Part shown: one piece after another, positions 18,561 through 27,775 of the stretch
How the letters are laid out: the number at the start of each line of letters is the position of its first letter
How positions within the stretch are numbered: position 1 is the stretch's first letter
NCBI GenBank assembly: GCA_938015435.1
Contig: CALLPN010000002.1
Span: 310,001 to 374,000 of the forward strand
From: an uncultured Saprospiraceae bacterium
Lineage (GTDB): Bacteria > Bacteroidota > Bacteroidia > Chitinophagales > Saprospiraceae
Reading direction: 5' to 3'
Length of the DNA stretch: 64,000 nucleotides
The notes under the pieces: generated by a model
Seen by the model: only the letters and a program-made list of their open reading frames with translations
The model's database searches: none
What the model was told of the DNA's origin: nothing
Program-made: the position numbers and the translations under genes

Positions 18561-20342
18561 ATGAGAAACAAACGCTTCGCCTTACACGGTCTATTTGTGG
18601 TCACTACAATGCTAATCACTAGCTGGACAACGAACTTACAGGCGCAAAACAGCAACAACCCAAAAGAGGTAACCGCTACATACTTCCTACAAAACGCAAA
18701 TATCGTGGCCAGTCCAGGACAATCCAGTTTTGGATCAGTACTCGTCAAAGACGGCCTAATAGCACAAGTAGGCGCTAATATACAAGCACCTTATGATGCT
18801 CAAGTGATAGATATGGATAGTATGTACATCTATGCTGGATTCATAGATGCACTATCACATGTAGGGCTTAAAAAAAAGGACAAAGAAGACAGGCCGAAAG
18901 TTAAAAATCCAGGAAATCCGCCTAATGCTGTTGCAGGTATTACACCAGAACATTCGGTTTATGACGACTATGCACCCGAAGAAAGCTCGATAAAGAAACT
19001 AAGAGAACAAGGGTATGGTATTGCTCATGTGGTACCTCAAGGTAGAATGCTTCCTGGGATGGGAGCCATCTTCTCTCTAGGTGAGGGTAATGTGGCAGAG
19101 CTCGTAATCCAAAAAGAAGCGAGTATGTTTTCTCAATTGAAATCTGCTAATCGAGTCGCTCCAGGTACTACTATCGGTGTCATGGCCAAATATCGTGACA
19201 TCTATCGCAATGCAGCTGCGACATCAGAGTATAATAGTAAATACAATACTAATCCTGCTGGTATGCGTAGGGCTCAACCTGAGCCTGCTATAGAGTCGTT
19301 TGTACCCGTAGTGAATAAACAACTGTCTGTATATTTTATTGCTAATAGCGCTCTTGATGTAAGTCGTGTCATTGCGTTACAGGAAGAACTAGGGTTTAAA
19401 CTAGTACTCTCCGATGTAGAGCAAGGATGGCCGATGGCAACTAAGATATCAAGTGGTGGATATCCTCTACTTCTCTCTATGGATCTTCCAGATGCTATCA
19501 AAGAAGAGAAAAAAGAAGAGAAGGATGACTCCAAAATGACAGACGAAGAGAAGAAGAAAGCTGCTGAAGTAAAAGAAAAAGCAGAGAAAAAGAAGAAAAA
19601 AGAAGAGTCTAAACTTTCTGTACTAGAAAAGGCGAATAAGAAAGCCAAAATGGAAAGAGAAGTGCGTAAAAAGAAATCAATCCAAGAGTATGAAGGGCAA
19701 GCTGCAATGATGGAGAAAAAAGGAATCAAATTTGCTTTCACTGGAATCTCAACTAAACCTGGTGATATCAGAAAAAATCTAAAGCGAATGATCGATGCCG
19801 GACTTTCAGAAAAAACTGCTTTAGCTGCACTAACTACTAACGCAGCTGACCAACTAGGTATCAGTAAAATAGCTGGAACAATAACAAAAGGGAAACTCGC
19901 CAATCTTGTAATTACTGACAAACCTTACTTCGAAGAAAAATCAACTATCCGTTACGTATTTGTAGATGGGCAGATGAGCGAGATGAAGAAAGATGAGAAG
20001 AAAGGTAAAGTAGCAAAAGGTGCAGGAGCTGCTCTTGCTGGTGAATGGAATTATAGCATAGAGATTCCTGGTCAAACTCAAAGTGGCACTATAAAAATAA
20101 CTGCTGATGGAGATGATCTATTAGTAGAAGTAGATTCTGCTGATGAAGCTGGAGATTATGAGGATGGTACAAGTGTAGCCTTTACCGACAACAAACTAAC
20201 TTTTGATATGAGTGTAGATAATGATGGGTTTCAAATGGAATTAAGCTGGGACATAGATATAGAAGGTGACACTATGAAAGGTATGGTGAAGGCTGGACAG
20301 TTTGGTTCGTTCCCAATGGAAGGTTCAAAAATTCCTAAGTAG
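18561..20342 (+). CDS. Exported amidohydrolase-fold protein lacking metal ligands
   Basis: 593 residues with signal peptide MRNKRFALHGLFVVTTMLITSWTTNLQAQ. The urease-type beta-sandwich segment (FLQNANIVASPG... GSVLVKDGLIAQVG) leads into the barrel, but the metal motif D-x-H-x-H reads GFIDALSHVG, so the first His is lost. The late barrel box (KTALAALTTNAADQLGISKIAGTITKGKLANLVI) is normal. A Lys/Glu-rich charged insert of about 75 residues (EEKKEEKDDSK... KKKKEESK) interrupts the barrel around residues 315-375, and a ~100-residue beta domain follows. It heads an operon with two more paralogs. Probably not a metallohydrolase; a binding or partner role is inference. Confidence 0.75.
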   Translation: MRNKRFALHGLFVVTTMLITSWTTNLQAQNSNNPKEVTATYFLQNANIVASPGQSSFGSVLVKDGLIAQVGANIQAPYDAQVIDMDSMYIYAGFIDALSHVGLKKKDKEDRPKVKNPGNPPNAVAGITPEHSVYDDYAPEESSIKKLREQGYGIAHVVPQGRMLPGMGAIFSLGEGNVAELVIQKEASMFSQLKSANRVAPGTTIGVMAKYRDIYRNAAATSEYNSKYNTNPAGMRRAQPEPAIESFVPVVNKQLSVYFIANSALDVSRVIALQEELGFKLVLSDVEQGWPMATKISSGGYPLLLSMDLPDAIKEEKKEEKDDSKMTDEEKKKAAEVKEKAEKKKKKEESKLSVLEKANKKAKMEREVRKKKSIQEYEGQAAMMEKKGIKFAFTGISTKPGDIRKNLKRMIDAGLSEKTALAALTTNAADQLGISKIAGTITKGKLANLVITDKPYFEEKSTIRYVFVDGQMSEMKKDEKKGKVAKGAGAALAGEWNYSIEIPGQTQSGTIKITADGDDLLVEVDSADEAGDYEDGTSVAFTDNKLTFDMSVDNDGFQMELSWDIDIEGDTMKGMVKAGQFGSFPMEGSKIPK

Positions 20343-20530
20343 GAATTTAAAATTCCAAAAAAGAAAAATATAAACTCCAAAATAGAAGATAAAAAAATAA
20401 GAATGAATCTCATGTCTCTAAATATTATAGACATGATTAGAATAAAAAAATCTATAAGCGACCTTAATATAGTTAGGTTTAAAATAAAAGCCACACTAAA
20501 AGGAATCTTATAAACTAATAATTAAAAGCA

Positions 20531-21895
20531 ATGAAATATATAAATATAATAATAGGCCTAATCTTAGCGGTGACTATGTCCGCTCAAGAAACAGGTTCTG
20601 TACTTATTAAAAACGGTACGGTTATTACCATTACAGACGGCGTCAAAGAAAACACGGATGTACTCATTCAAAATGGCAAGATCAAGCAAATAGGTGATAA
20701 TCTATCTGCGGGTAGCGGTGTTACTACTATAGATGCCAAAGGCCAATTTGTAATGCCAGGCATAGTAGATGCACACTCACACATCGGTATATCAGTAGTG
20801 AACGAAGCTACCAATCCAGTTACTGCAGAAGTGTTTACTGGAGATTGTGTCAATCCATATGACATAGGAATATACAGAGCAATCGCTGGTGGCACAACTG
20901 TATCTCATGCTATGCACGGATCTGCAAATGCCATAGGTGGACAGTGCGAAACACTGAAGCACAGATTTGGAGTGATCGACCCTGAAGACATGAAAATGAA
21001 AGATGCTCCACGTACCATTAAGTTTGCATTGGGAGAAAATCCAATGAGAGTTCATGGGGAAGGTCGAGACATTACACCACGTACTCGTATGGGAATGGAA
21101 CAAGTGTTCCGAAAAGCATTTGCAGATGCACTCGTTTATAAAAAAGATTGGGATGACTACAACTCTGGTAAACTCCACGAACTACCAGAATACAGTTTGC
21201 GTATAGAGACATTAGTAGATATTATGAATGGTGAAATCATCATACACTGTCACTCGTATAGAGCTGATGAATTACTAATGCTAATGAATGTGTTAGAAGA
21301 TTACGGTGTGAGCAAAATTTGTTTCCAACACGTCAATGAAGGATTTAAAGTTGCACCAGAGTTGGCAGCATTTGGAGCAGGCGCTTCTGTATTTTCTGAT
21401 TGGTGGGCATACAAATTTGAAGTGTATTATTCAACGGCATATAATGCTGCGATTCTTACTAAAAATGGTGTAGTAACTTCTATTAATTCTGATGATGCAG
21501 GATTGATTCGTCATCTCTATCATGAAGCAGCTAAGACACAAAAATATGGTGGACTTACTGATAACGAAGCACTGCGACTAATTACAATCAATCCTGCTAA
21601 GCAGCTAGGAATCGATAAGAGAGTAGGATCTATAGAAGTTGGTAAAGATGGAGATATCGCAATATTTAGCCATCACCCATTATCTATATATGCAGTTAAT
21701 CAAAAAACGATTATCGATGGTATAGTGCGATTTGATATCGCTACTCAACCCAACGATATGAGAATAGATATTAATCCTGAAGAATCGATTTCTTCATTCA
21801 TGGAAGATATGGAAGGGCATGAAGACAAATGTATGCAAGACGTTTTTACAGAATTGTTTTTAGGTGAAACTCATAGTCATTCTCATCAGCATTAA
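20531..21895 (+). CDS. Exported amidohydrolase, metal site intact
   Basis: 454 residues with short signal MKYINIIIGLILAVTMSAQ. The barrel keeps its ligands: His82-x-His84 in VDAHSHIG, a histidine in the His239-Cys240-His241 stretch, His267 in FQHVNEG and Asp321 in INSDDAG. The C-terminal NPAKQLGIDKRVGSIEVGKDGDIAIF box is the standard imidazolonepropionase-like ending. The group hydrolyses C-N bonds in cyclic amides, dipeptides or related compounds; the substrate cannot be told. A His-rich tail (GETHSHSHQH) may help load metal. It stands 188 bases after the first paralog and 23 bases before the third, so the latter two are surely cotranscribed. Confidence 0.85.
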   Translation: MKYINIIIGLILAVTMSAQETGSVLIKNGTVITITDGVKENTDVLIQNGKIKQIGDNLSAGSGVTTIDAKGQFVMPGIVDAHSHIGISVVNEATNPVTAEVFTGDCVNPYDIGIYRAIAGGTTVSHAMHGSANAIGGQCETLKHRFGVIDPEDMKMKDAPRTIKFALGENPMRVHGEGRDITPRTRMGMEQVFRKAFADALVYKKDWDDYNSGKLHELPEYSLRIETLVDIMNGEIIIHCHSYRADELLMLMNVLEDYGVSKICFQHVNEGFKVAPELAAFGAGASVFSDWWAYKFEVYYSTAYNAAILTKNGVVTSINSDDAGLIRHLYHEAAKTQKYGGLTDNEALRLITINPAKQLGIDKRVGSIEVGKDGDIAIFSHHPLSIYAVNQKTIIDGIVRFDIATQPNDMRIDINPEESISSFMEDMEGHEDKCMQDVFTELFLGETHSHSHQH

Positions 21896-21918
21896 TTACG
21901 AACTACAAATAAGATATA

Positions 21919-23214
21919 ATGAAAAATAAAATAACATGTATAGCCCTTCTGCTAGTAGCAAGTATTACACTCAATGCGCAGATGGTTAACAAAGCAAAAA
22001 ATGTCGAAGTGATCCTAAAAGGAGGAACACTACATACTGTAAGTAATGGCGATAAAGTAGCCGACTTACATATCAAAGATGGCAAAATCATGGCCATCGG
22101 AAATAACTTATCTAGTGCAACAGCAACGAGTGTAGATTGTACCGGCAAACATGTATATCCTGGAATGATTGATGGCGGTACTAGATTAGGTCTAGTGGAA
22201 ATCAACTCCGTGTCTCTTACTAATGATTACAATGAACTGGGAGACTTCATACCTCATATGAAAGCCCTCACTGCGGTCAATCCTAATTCAGTAAGCATAC
22301 CAGTGACTAGAGTAAACGGCGTGACTACAGTACTTGCAATGCCAGCTGGAGGAAGATTCCCAGGAACGTCAGCATTGATCAATCTGGTAGGCTACACTCC
22401 AGAGCAAATGTTTGCAGGGTTTGAAGGTGTCATCATGAATTACCCAAGCTCTGGCAAGAAAGGAAGATGGGATCGTAGATCAGAGGAAGACATAAAGAAG
22501 GATGAAGAAAAGGCTACCAAAAAAATCAATGACATATGGGATAAAGCAGTACTCTACGCTCGCATAGATGGTGCGGCTACAGCAAGTAATCAAAAGAGAA
22601 ATGATTATAACCCACAGATGGATGCTCTGCTCCCAGTTGTGAGAGGCGAAGCAAAACTATTGATAGAAGTTAATAAAGAAAATGATATTCTATCCGCATT
22701 AAAGTGGGTAAAATCGAAAGGGGTCGATGCCACACTTATGGGTGTAAGAGATGGCTGGATGGTAGCTGATAAAATCGCTGAATCAGGAATCTCAGTTATC
22801 TGTGGACCAGTACTCGGATTACCAGGAAGATCTTCGGATAGGTATGATGTAATCTATAAGAATCCAGGCAAAATGCTAGAAGCAGGTGTGAAGGTAGCGA
22901 TCAGAACAAGGGAAACAGAAAACGTTCGAAACCTACCTTTCAATGCAGGTTTTGCTGCAGCGTATGGCATGGGTACCGAAGGTGCATTAAGAGCAGTCAC
23001 TTTGACACCAGCAGAAATATTTGGTGTAGCAGATATGCTAGGTAGCTTAGATGAAGGAAAGATCGCCAACCTTTTCGTTTCAGATGGAGATCCATTTGAG
23101 CCAAAGACAACGATTACTCATCTATATATATCAGGTAGAGATGTACCAATGGAGAGTAGACATACATTACTCTACAATGAATTTTTGGAGAGAGATCCTG
23201 GATTGCAGAAGTAA
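21919..23214 (+). CDS. Exported amidohydrolase-fold protein, metal motif replaced
   Basis: 431 residues with signal MKNKITCIALLLVASITLNAQ. Fold marks are the VILKGGTLHTVSNGDKVADLHIKDGKIMAIGNN opening and the LRAVTLTPAEIFGVADMLGSLDEGKIANLFV ending. Where the family has G-x-I-D-x-H-x-H this protein has PGMIDGGTRLG, with neither His, and no His cluster appears on later strands. It therefore should not bind the usual metals. As the last gene of the three it may form a heteromer with the intact middle paralog; this is inference. A hairpin terminator follows the stop by about 60 bases. Confidence 0.75.
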   Translation: MKNKITCIALLLVASITLNAQMVNKAKNVEVILKGGTLHTVSNGDKVADLHIKDGKIMAIGNNLSSATATSVDCTGKHVYPGMIDGGTRLGLVEINSVSLTNDYNELGDFIPHMKALTAVNPNSVSIPVTRVNGVTTVLAMPAGGRFPGTSALINLVGYTPEQMFAGFEGVIMNYPSSGKKGRWDRRSEEDIKKDEEKATKKINDIWDKAVLYARIDGAATASNQKRNDYNPQMDALLPVVRGEAKLLIEVNKENDILSALKWVKSKGVDATLMGVRDGWMVADKIAESGISVICGPVLGLPGRSSDRYDVIYKNPGKMLEAGVKVAIRTRETENVRNLPFNAGFAAAYGMGTEGALRAVTLTPAEIFGVADMLGSLDEGKIANLFVSDGDPFEPKTTITHLYISGRDVPMESRHTLLYNEFLERDPGLQK

Positions 23215-23277
23215 TACCATATCTGCTTGAAATCATCCAACAGAAATGGCATAATTGTAATCTACAATGAAATATTA

Positions 23278-23311
23278 AAGGTCTCAATGAATTCAGTTTC
23301 ATTGGGGCCTT
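23278..23311 (+). terminator. Terminator of the amidohydrolase operon
   Basis: A 14-base stem with G-U pairs (AAGGTCTCAATGAA at 23278-23291 against TTCATTGGGGCCTT at 23298-23311) with a 6-base loop, followed by CTATTTAG. The T run is short, so termination may be partial. Confidence 0.6.
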
Positions 23312-23741
23312 CTATTTAGCCAAGCTTTGCATATTCCTCAAATTAAAAATCTCATTCTACGAAGGCAAAACTCACTTCTATGATTGAATTTCAAGTCAAC
23401 ATTCTTGTTGCCTCAAGCTATTGTTTAATAGTCACTTAGCTCAAACAGTTGACTCCGTTTAAAACTGCATTAGGATTGGCAATATCTTTGACTTTTATAA
23501 TATAGACTTTCTATTTGAATCAAGTCAATCGAATATTATAAAAATCTGTTACGCATTAAATTTTTAATTTTTTAACGGAATATTCAGCAAGGCCCATCAT
23601 CGTAAGAATCTGCTTCAACACTTCAATATGATATGGTTAGTTGACTCAGTTATTTTTAAAATGAAATATACTCTCCAGCTTTAGGACTTGACCCGTTTCT
23701 ACCTTGGTAAATAAACGAAGAAAAGAGAATTGAAATGGCAT
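23312..23741. other. Intergenic region, nothing recognised
   Basis: About 430 AT-rich bases between the ends of the amidohydrolase operon and the convergent T9SS gene. No open frame with protein-like composition, no RNA fold and no mobile-element trace was seen. Confidence 0.5.
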
Positions 23742-23773
23742 AAAAAATAGCCAGCACATAATCGTACTGGCTA
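23742..23773 (-). terminator. Terminator of the T9SS metalloprotease-like gene
   Basis: On the minus strand TAGCCAG (23773-23767) pairs with CTGGCTA (23754-23748) across a 12-base loop and is followed by six T residues (23747-23742). It lies 35 bases past the stop codon. Confidence 0.75.
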
Positions 23774-23807
23774 TACTAATTTATAAAAATGGTATAATTT
23801 TTTCTTA

Positions 23808-26800
23808 CTATATTTTTATCATTGATCCCGTCAATCTCTCTTGTCCATTATAGATCTGATAGAAATATAATCCTGGTATGAGTACAGAAGATGACACTTT
23901 ATAAGTATTGTCCCCTACTACAACATTCATCTTAGCACCTAGAACTTCTTTTCCTAATGGATCTACTAGTTTGATCGTCACCTCTTGCTCTTCGTAAGAA
24001 TAAAAATTGATAGCGGTAAAATCACTGAATGGATTAGGAGATACGTAAGGACTAATAAGTGTTGAAGAAACTACACTTGTAGATCTCATATCTGTTTTGA
24101 TATCATTTTCTACCACAAAATCAAAAACCACATGATACTTATCCCCTCTATTATTAGCAGCGATATTATTTTCATCAAAAAATATTTGCGTCATGTGTTT
24201 TGATAATCTGTCGACGTCCTCTCTAGCTCTTACTGTAATGTAGAACGCAACTTGTTCACTATTTAGAGTCCTCTCTCTATTATTTTTATCAACCCATTCG
24301 GCTCTCAGAATTCCATTCTCATAACTGTGATTCTTAGTAGAAAAACCTGGCAAGTCGCCTTTCTGCAATCCTACAATTTGAATGTACCTCTCATCGATAT
24401 CCAATGCGAATGAGTAAGAACTCATTCTCCTAAAATCGGAAGTGGTAACAGGAATTCTATAAGTATCTCCAGCTCTAATTCCTTTATCTTCTACAACAAA
24501 ATCAACTTTCCCCTCTGTGCTTATTGGCATTGGACAGTTCCAAGTTGGGGTAACTTTACATTCGATTTTTTCCCAGAAATAATCTACAATTGCATGATCT
24601 ATATCATTAACTGTTAAGAAGCTTGGCATTTCCATTGCTGCTCCATTATTACCTGGTACCATGATGATAGCACCAGTATTAGAATCTTGATAATACCAAT
24701 CTATCCCACCTTCCATAAACGCAACTCTCCAAACATCACCTTGATAATCTATAGGGCCATTCGGATCTTTGATAAGCATTACAAGATGTGTCACATTAGG
24801 ACCGCATGGATCACATGGCTGATAGGTATCAAACGGTTGCCATCCACACATGGCGGCTATCATGAATACATCACATACATCATTACTACAATTAGGATCC
24901 TGTGGCACGTTAATCGTTGCTATAGTTGCGCAAGTAGGATCCGCGATATCGGTAACAGTAACGATATAATCCCCTACCGCAAGTCCAATAATAGAAGGAC
25001 CTGTTCCTAATCCGCCATTCCATTGATACGAATAATTACCACTACCTCCGGCAACGATCAGATCAATACTCCCATCATTACCGCAACTTTCTACAATCGT
25101 TGGATAAGTTTGCAGCACACAAGGTATAGGACAACTGACAACATTAATCACACTGCTAGTTTGACTATTAACATCAGAACAAGAATTAGCCACTGTAACT
25201 TCAAAATCTACTTCTATTTGGCTACCAATGGGGAAATTATAACCTACTTCTAGATTAAAACTAACGGGATAACAATTAGGGCTAGCAGATGAGCCCGCTA
25301 CAGTATTGGGAATAGTATGAGAACCTCCTTCAAATGCGCTTCCTGGTACGATATCGAGGCCAATTTGATTAGGAAAATTCACTGTTATAATAACATCTTC
25401 TGCTACAGTGTTTGTCCCTTCTAAACATACCATTATATCTACAACTGCTTCTTCTCCTTGGCAAACATCAACAGAGCTACTCACAGTAAGATCCACTACA
25501 TTATCACAATCTGCTGTAATCACAAGATCATCTATCACATAATAGTTACTTGCAGTTGGAGAAGAAATCTGTATAAAATTAATAGCCTCAGATGTATTAT
25601 TTACGAAAGGAACTGTGTTAATCATTGCCCAACTATTCACCTGTCGTGTATTAATAATTGGAATACAATCACAATCAATATCAGGTGGAGTAGTGTTATC
25701 ACATGGAAGATTAGGAGTGTTGACAGTTACCCCAAGTGTTGTCGACACAGAAGCTACACAATTTGGACCTGGACACACAGGTATTTGATTAAGATCACAA
25801 AGTGATACGGATGTTCCAATGAAATCAACAGTAGCCATGTTTTGGGTACTCTTAGCATATCTATAGCTTATATTTATAGTACAACCTGGCTGTACTGGAG
25901 TACTCAATGGAATAATAGCTGTCTCAACTGCACCCAACCCTAGCATCCGATTATCATCCGCTTGATCGTAAATGATATCTGGACTCTCCGTAAGTGAAGT
26001 ACAAAGAGGCAGCCCCAAATTAAAGGAAGGTGGTTCCAAGCCATCACTACGACCTGGAATAAAATCTTCAAAATCACCATGACAAAATAAATTCTCACCA
26101 GCACAAATATCCGCAGGTGGACACAAAGGTGGTAAGGGAAGACAAGGCGGACAAACTCGTTCTATTGTTATAACACCATCATCACATTCTCCATCACATC
26201 CAGAAATTGTGTAGCATAAATCAAAGGTTGTACAAGGTCTTAGATAAACTCGCAGTCCGCTACTACTGTTTGAATTAATAAAAATGTTAGGGTCACTTTC
26301 TATTGTACCACATCCAGAAGTATGGAATATTGCGTGAAATTGTGGTAAAAAATTAGGACGAACTGCATCATTACCAAAAATTTGATCCCACGGAATAACT
26401 AAGCTCGATTCGACTTGATCCACTAAAGTGATCACATCATTATTTGCAATTACATTACATTGCTCAGCACCTCCATCTTCTTGATATCCCAATGCATACA
26501 ATATATCAATTTCTTCTTGTGTGATATCTCTTTCCTCTTCTGCATCTAATTCTGCTGTCATTACGTATGCATCACCTGCATCTGTACATCGATCAAGGTG
26601 ACTTAACAAACCACCAGGATTATCTGCTGGATAATCGACCCCATAAGCTCTTGCTATATTCTGGCCATTATCTCTAAAGAATACATCCATACCACAATCC
26701 GCAGTAATCACTTGATCATAACTTAGCGCTGGGTTAAAGGCGGATGAATTACAACAACCAATAGGAGGATTAGCATCTTCGTCAATAAGATGTACCATAT

Positions 26801-27554
26801 CGTTATCACTATATAAGTAAGTATCCCAACGACTATAATATCCTGAAGCATTGCCTCCTCCATTCTCTATTAATGAACTATAACCAAGTATATGTAACAC
26901 CTCATGTAAGGCCACCGTGTGTAGATCATAATGCCCTGCAACAGTTCCTTGTACATCATTATAAAAAGGTAATAAGGAATTAATCCGTAATACACCTGAA
27001 GCGAACCCTGGAGGAAGAAAAATATCCGTATACATCACATCATAAATAAGATTATTAGCAATACCACAGTCTACTTGAAAAAAAGTAATACCTACTCCTA
27101 ATGTCTCAGTATCATTAGAGCCATCATCATTTTGAAACGGGACCTTAGCCACTGTAATTAAAGGGCTGTTTCCATTAGGTCCAATATCGATGAGGTCAGA
27201 TATTTCTTGAAATACATTACAAATGGTAATTTCTTCATCACAAGTGAAGCCAAAAAATTCTAAGGTAAAATCTCCTCCAGTACAATTACTAACAGTAGAT
27301 TTATTAGATGCACTACTATACTGATCATGAAAACTTTGGATATTCAGTTCTTTTTCATCGTAGCTATTTCCAAATTGATCTATGATATCAACAGATTTAT
27401 TCTCAACTGATTTGGTTACTGGCTTATGATAAACACCACAAGTTTTTTTACTTTCTTGAGCTTGTATATATCCAGATACTAAAATGAAAAATAAAAAAAA
27501 GACTAATCGGCACAAGTACTTTGGGCCAGATTTAATAATCAAAGGTGATATCAT
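23808..27554 (-). CDS. Large T9SS-secreted protein: metalloprotease-like, SprB-like and cohesin-like domains
   Basis: 1248 residues. A signal anchor-type leader (RLVFFLFFILVSGYIQAQ) is preceded by a basic start. Residues ~60-360 hold a metzincin-like zinc motif, HEVLHILGYSS (~218), in a leishmanolysin-like context. Residues ~475-690 start with CAGENLFCHGDFE, a module shared with the next gene. A DUF11-like stretch and one SprB-like repeat (SGNYSYQWNGG ... GDYIVTVTD, ~830-880) follow. A Cys-rich module and a cohesin-like sandwich (~1020-1150; FVVEDKGIRAGDTYRIPV, FALDIDERYIQIVGL) lead to the sorting domain beginning ISPYVSPNPFSDF. Likely cell-surface; whether the protease is active is unproven. 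Confidence 0.82.
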   Translation of the reverse strand: MISPLIIKSGPKYLCRLVFFLFFILVSGYIQAQESKKTCGVYHKPVTKSVENKSVDIIDQFGNSYDEKELNIQSFHDQYSSASNKSTVSNCTGGDFTLEFFGFTCDEEITICNVFQEISDLIDIGPNGNSPLITVAKVPFQNDDGSNDTETLGVGITFFQVDCGIANNLIYDVMYTDIFLPPGFASGVLRINSLLPFYNDVQGTVAGHYDLHTVALHEVLHILGYSSLIENGGGNASGYYSRWDTYLYSDNDMVHLIDEDANPPIGCCNSSAFNPALSYDQVITADCGMDVFFRDNGQNIARAYGVDYPADNPGGLLSHLDRCTDAGDAYVMTAELDAEEERDITQEEIDILYALGYQEDGGAEQCNVIANNDVITLVDQVESSLVIPWDQIFGNDAVRPNFLPQFHAIFHTSGCGTIESDPNIFINSNSSSGLRVYLRPCTTFDLCYTISGCDGECDDGVITIERVCPPCLPLPPLCPPADICAGENLFCHGDFEDFIPGRSDGLEPPSFNLGLPLCTSLTESPDIIYDQADDNRMLGLGAVETAIIPLSTPVQPGCTINISYRYAKSTQNMATVDFIGTSVSLCDLNQIPVCPGPNCVASVSTTLGVTVNTPNLPCDNTTPPDIDCDCIPIINTRQVNSWAMINTVPFVNNTSEAINFIQISSPTASNYYVIDDLVITADCDNVVDLTVSSSVDVCQGEEAVVDIMVCLEGTNTVAEDVIITVNFPNQIGLDIVPGSAFEGGSHTIPNTVAGSSASPNCYPVSFNLEVGYNFPIGSQIEVDFEVTVANSCSDVNSQTSSVINVVSCPIPCVLQTYPTIVESCGNDGSIDLIVAGGSGNYSYQWNGGLGTGPSIIGLAVGDYIVTVTDIADPTCATIATINVPQDPNCSNDVCDVFMIAAMCGWQPFDTYQPCDPCGPNVTHLVMLIKDPNGPIDYQGDVWRVAFMEGGIDWYYQDSNTGAIIMVPGNNGAAMEMPSFLTVNDIDHAIVDYFWEKIECKVTPTWNCPMPISTEGKVDFVVEDKGIRAGDTYRIPVTTSDFRRMSSYSFALDIDERYIQIVGLQKGDLPGFSTKNHSYENGILRAEWVDKNNRERTLNSEQVAFYITVRAREDVDRLSKHMTQIFFDENNIAANNRGDKYHVVFDFVVENDIKTDMRSTSVVSSTLISPYVSPNPFSDFTAINFYSYEEQEVTIKLVDPLGKEVLGAKMNVVVGDNTYKVSSSVLIPGLYFYQIYNGQERLTGSMIKI

Positions 27555-27775
27555 AGTATTAAATTTTAAGGGATGAAAAAAAATGACTTTATCAATTAAG
27601 AATAATCAATACATTATCGATTAATGAGATCCTATATTTCCAATCAAAAAAAGCCCGCTATGTGATAAATTTTTAAAATGATACAATACACTTACCTTAA
27701 GTTTATTTGAGCGCTTTAACACGATTCAACACTTTAAGATATTGGTTATATAAAAATATTTTCTACACTTACGAT

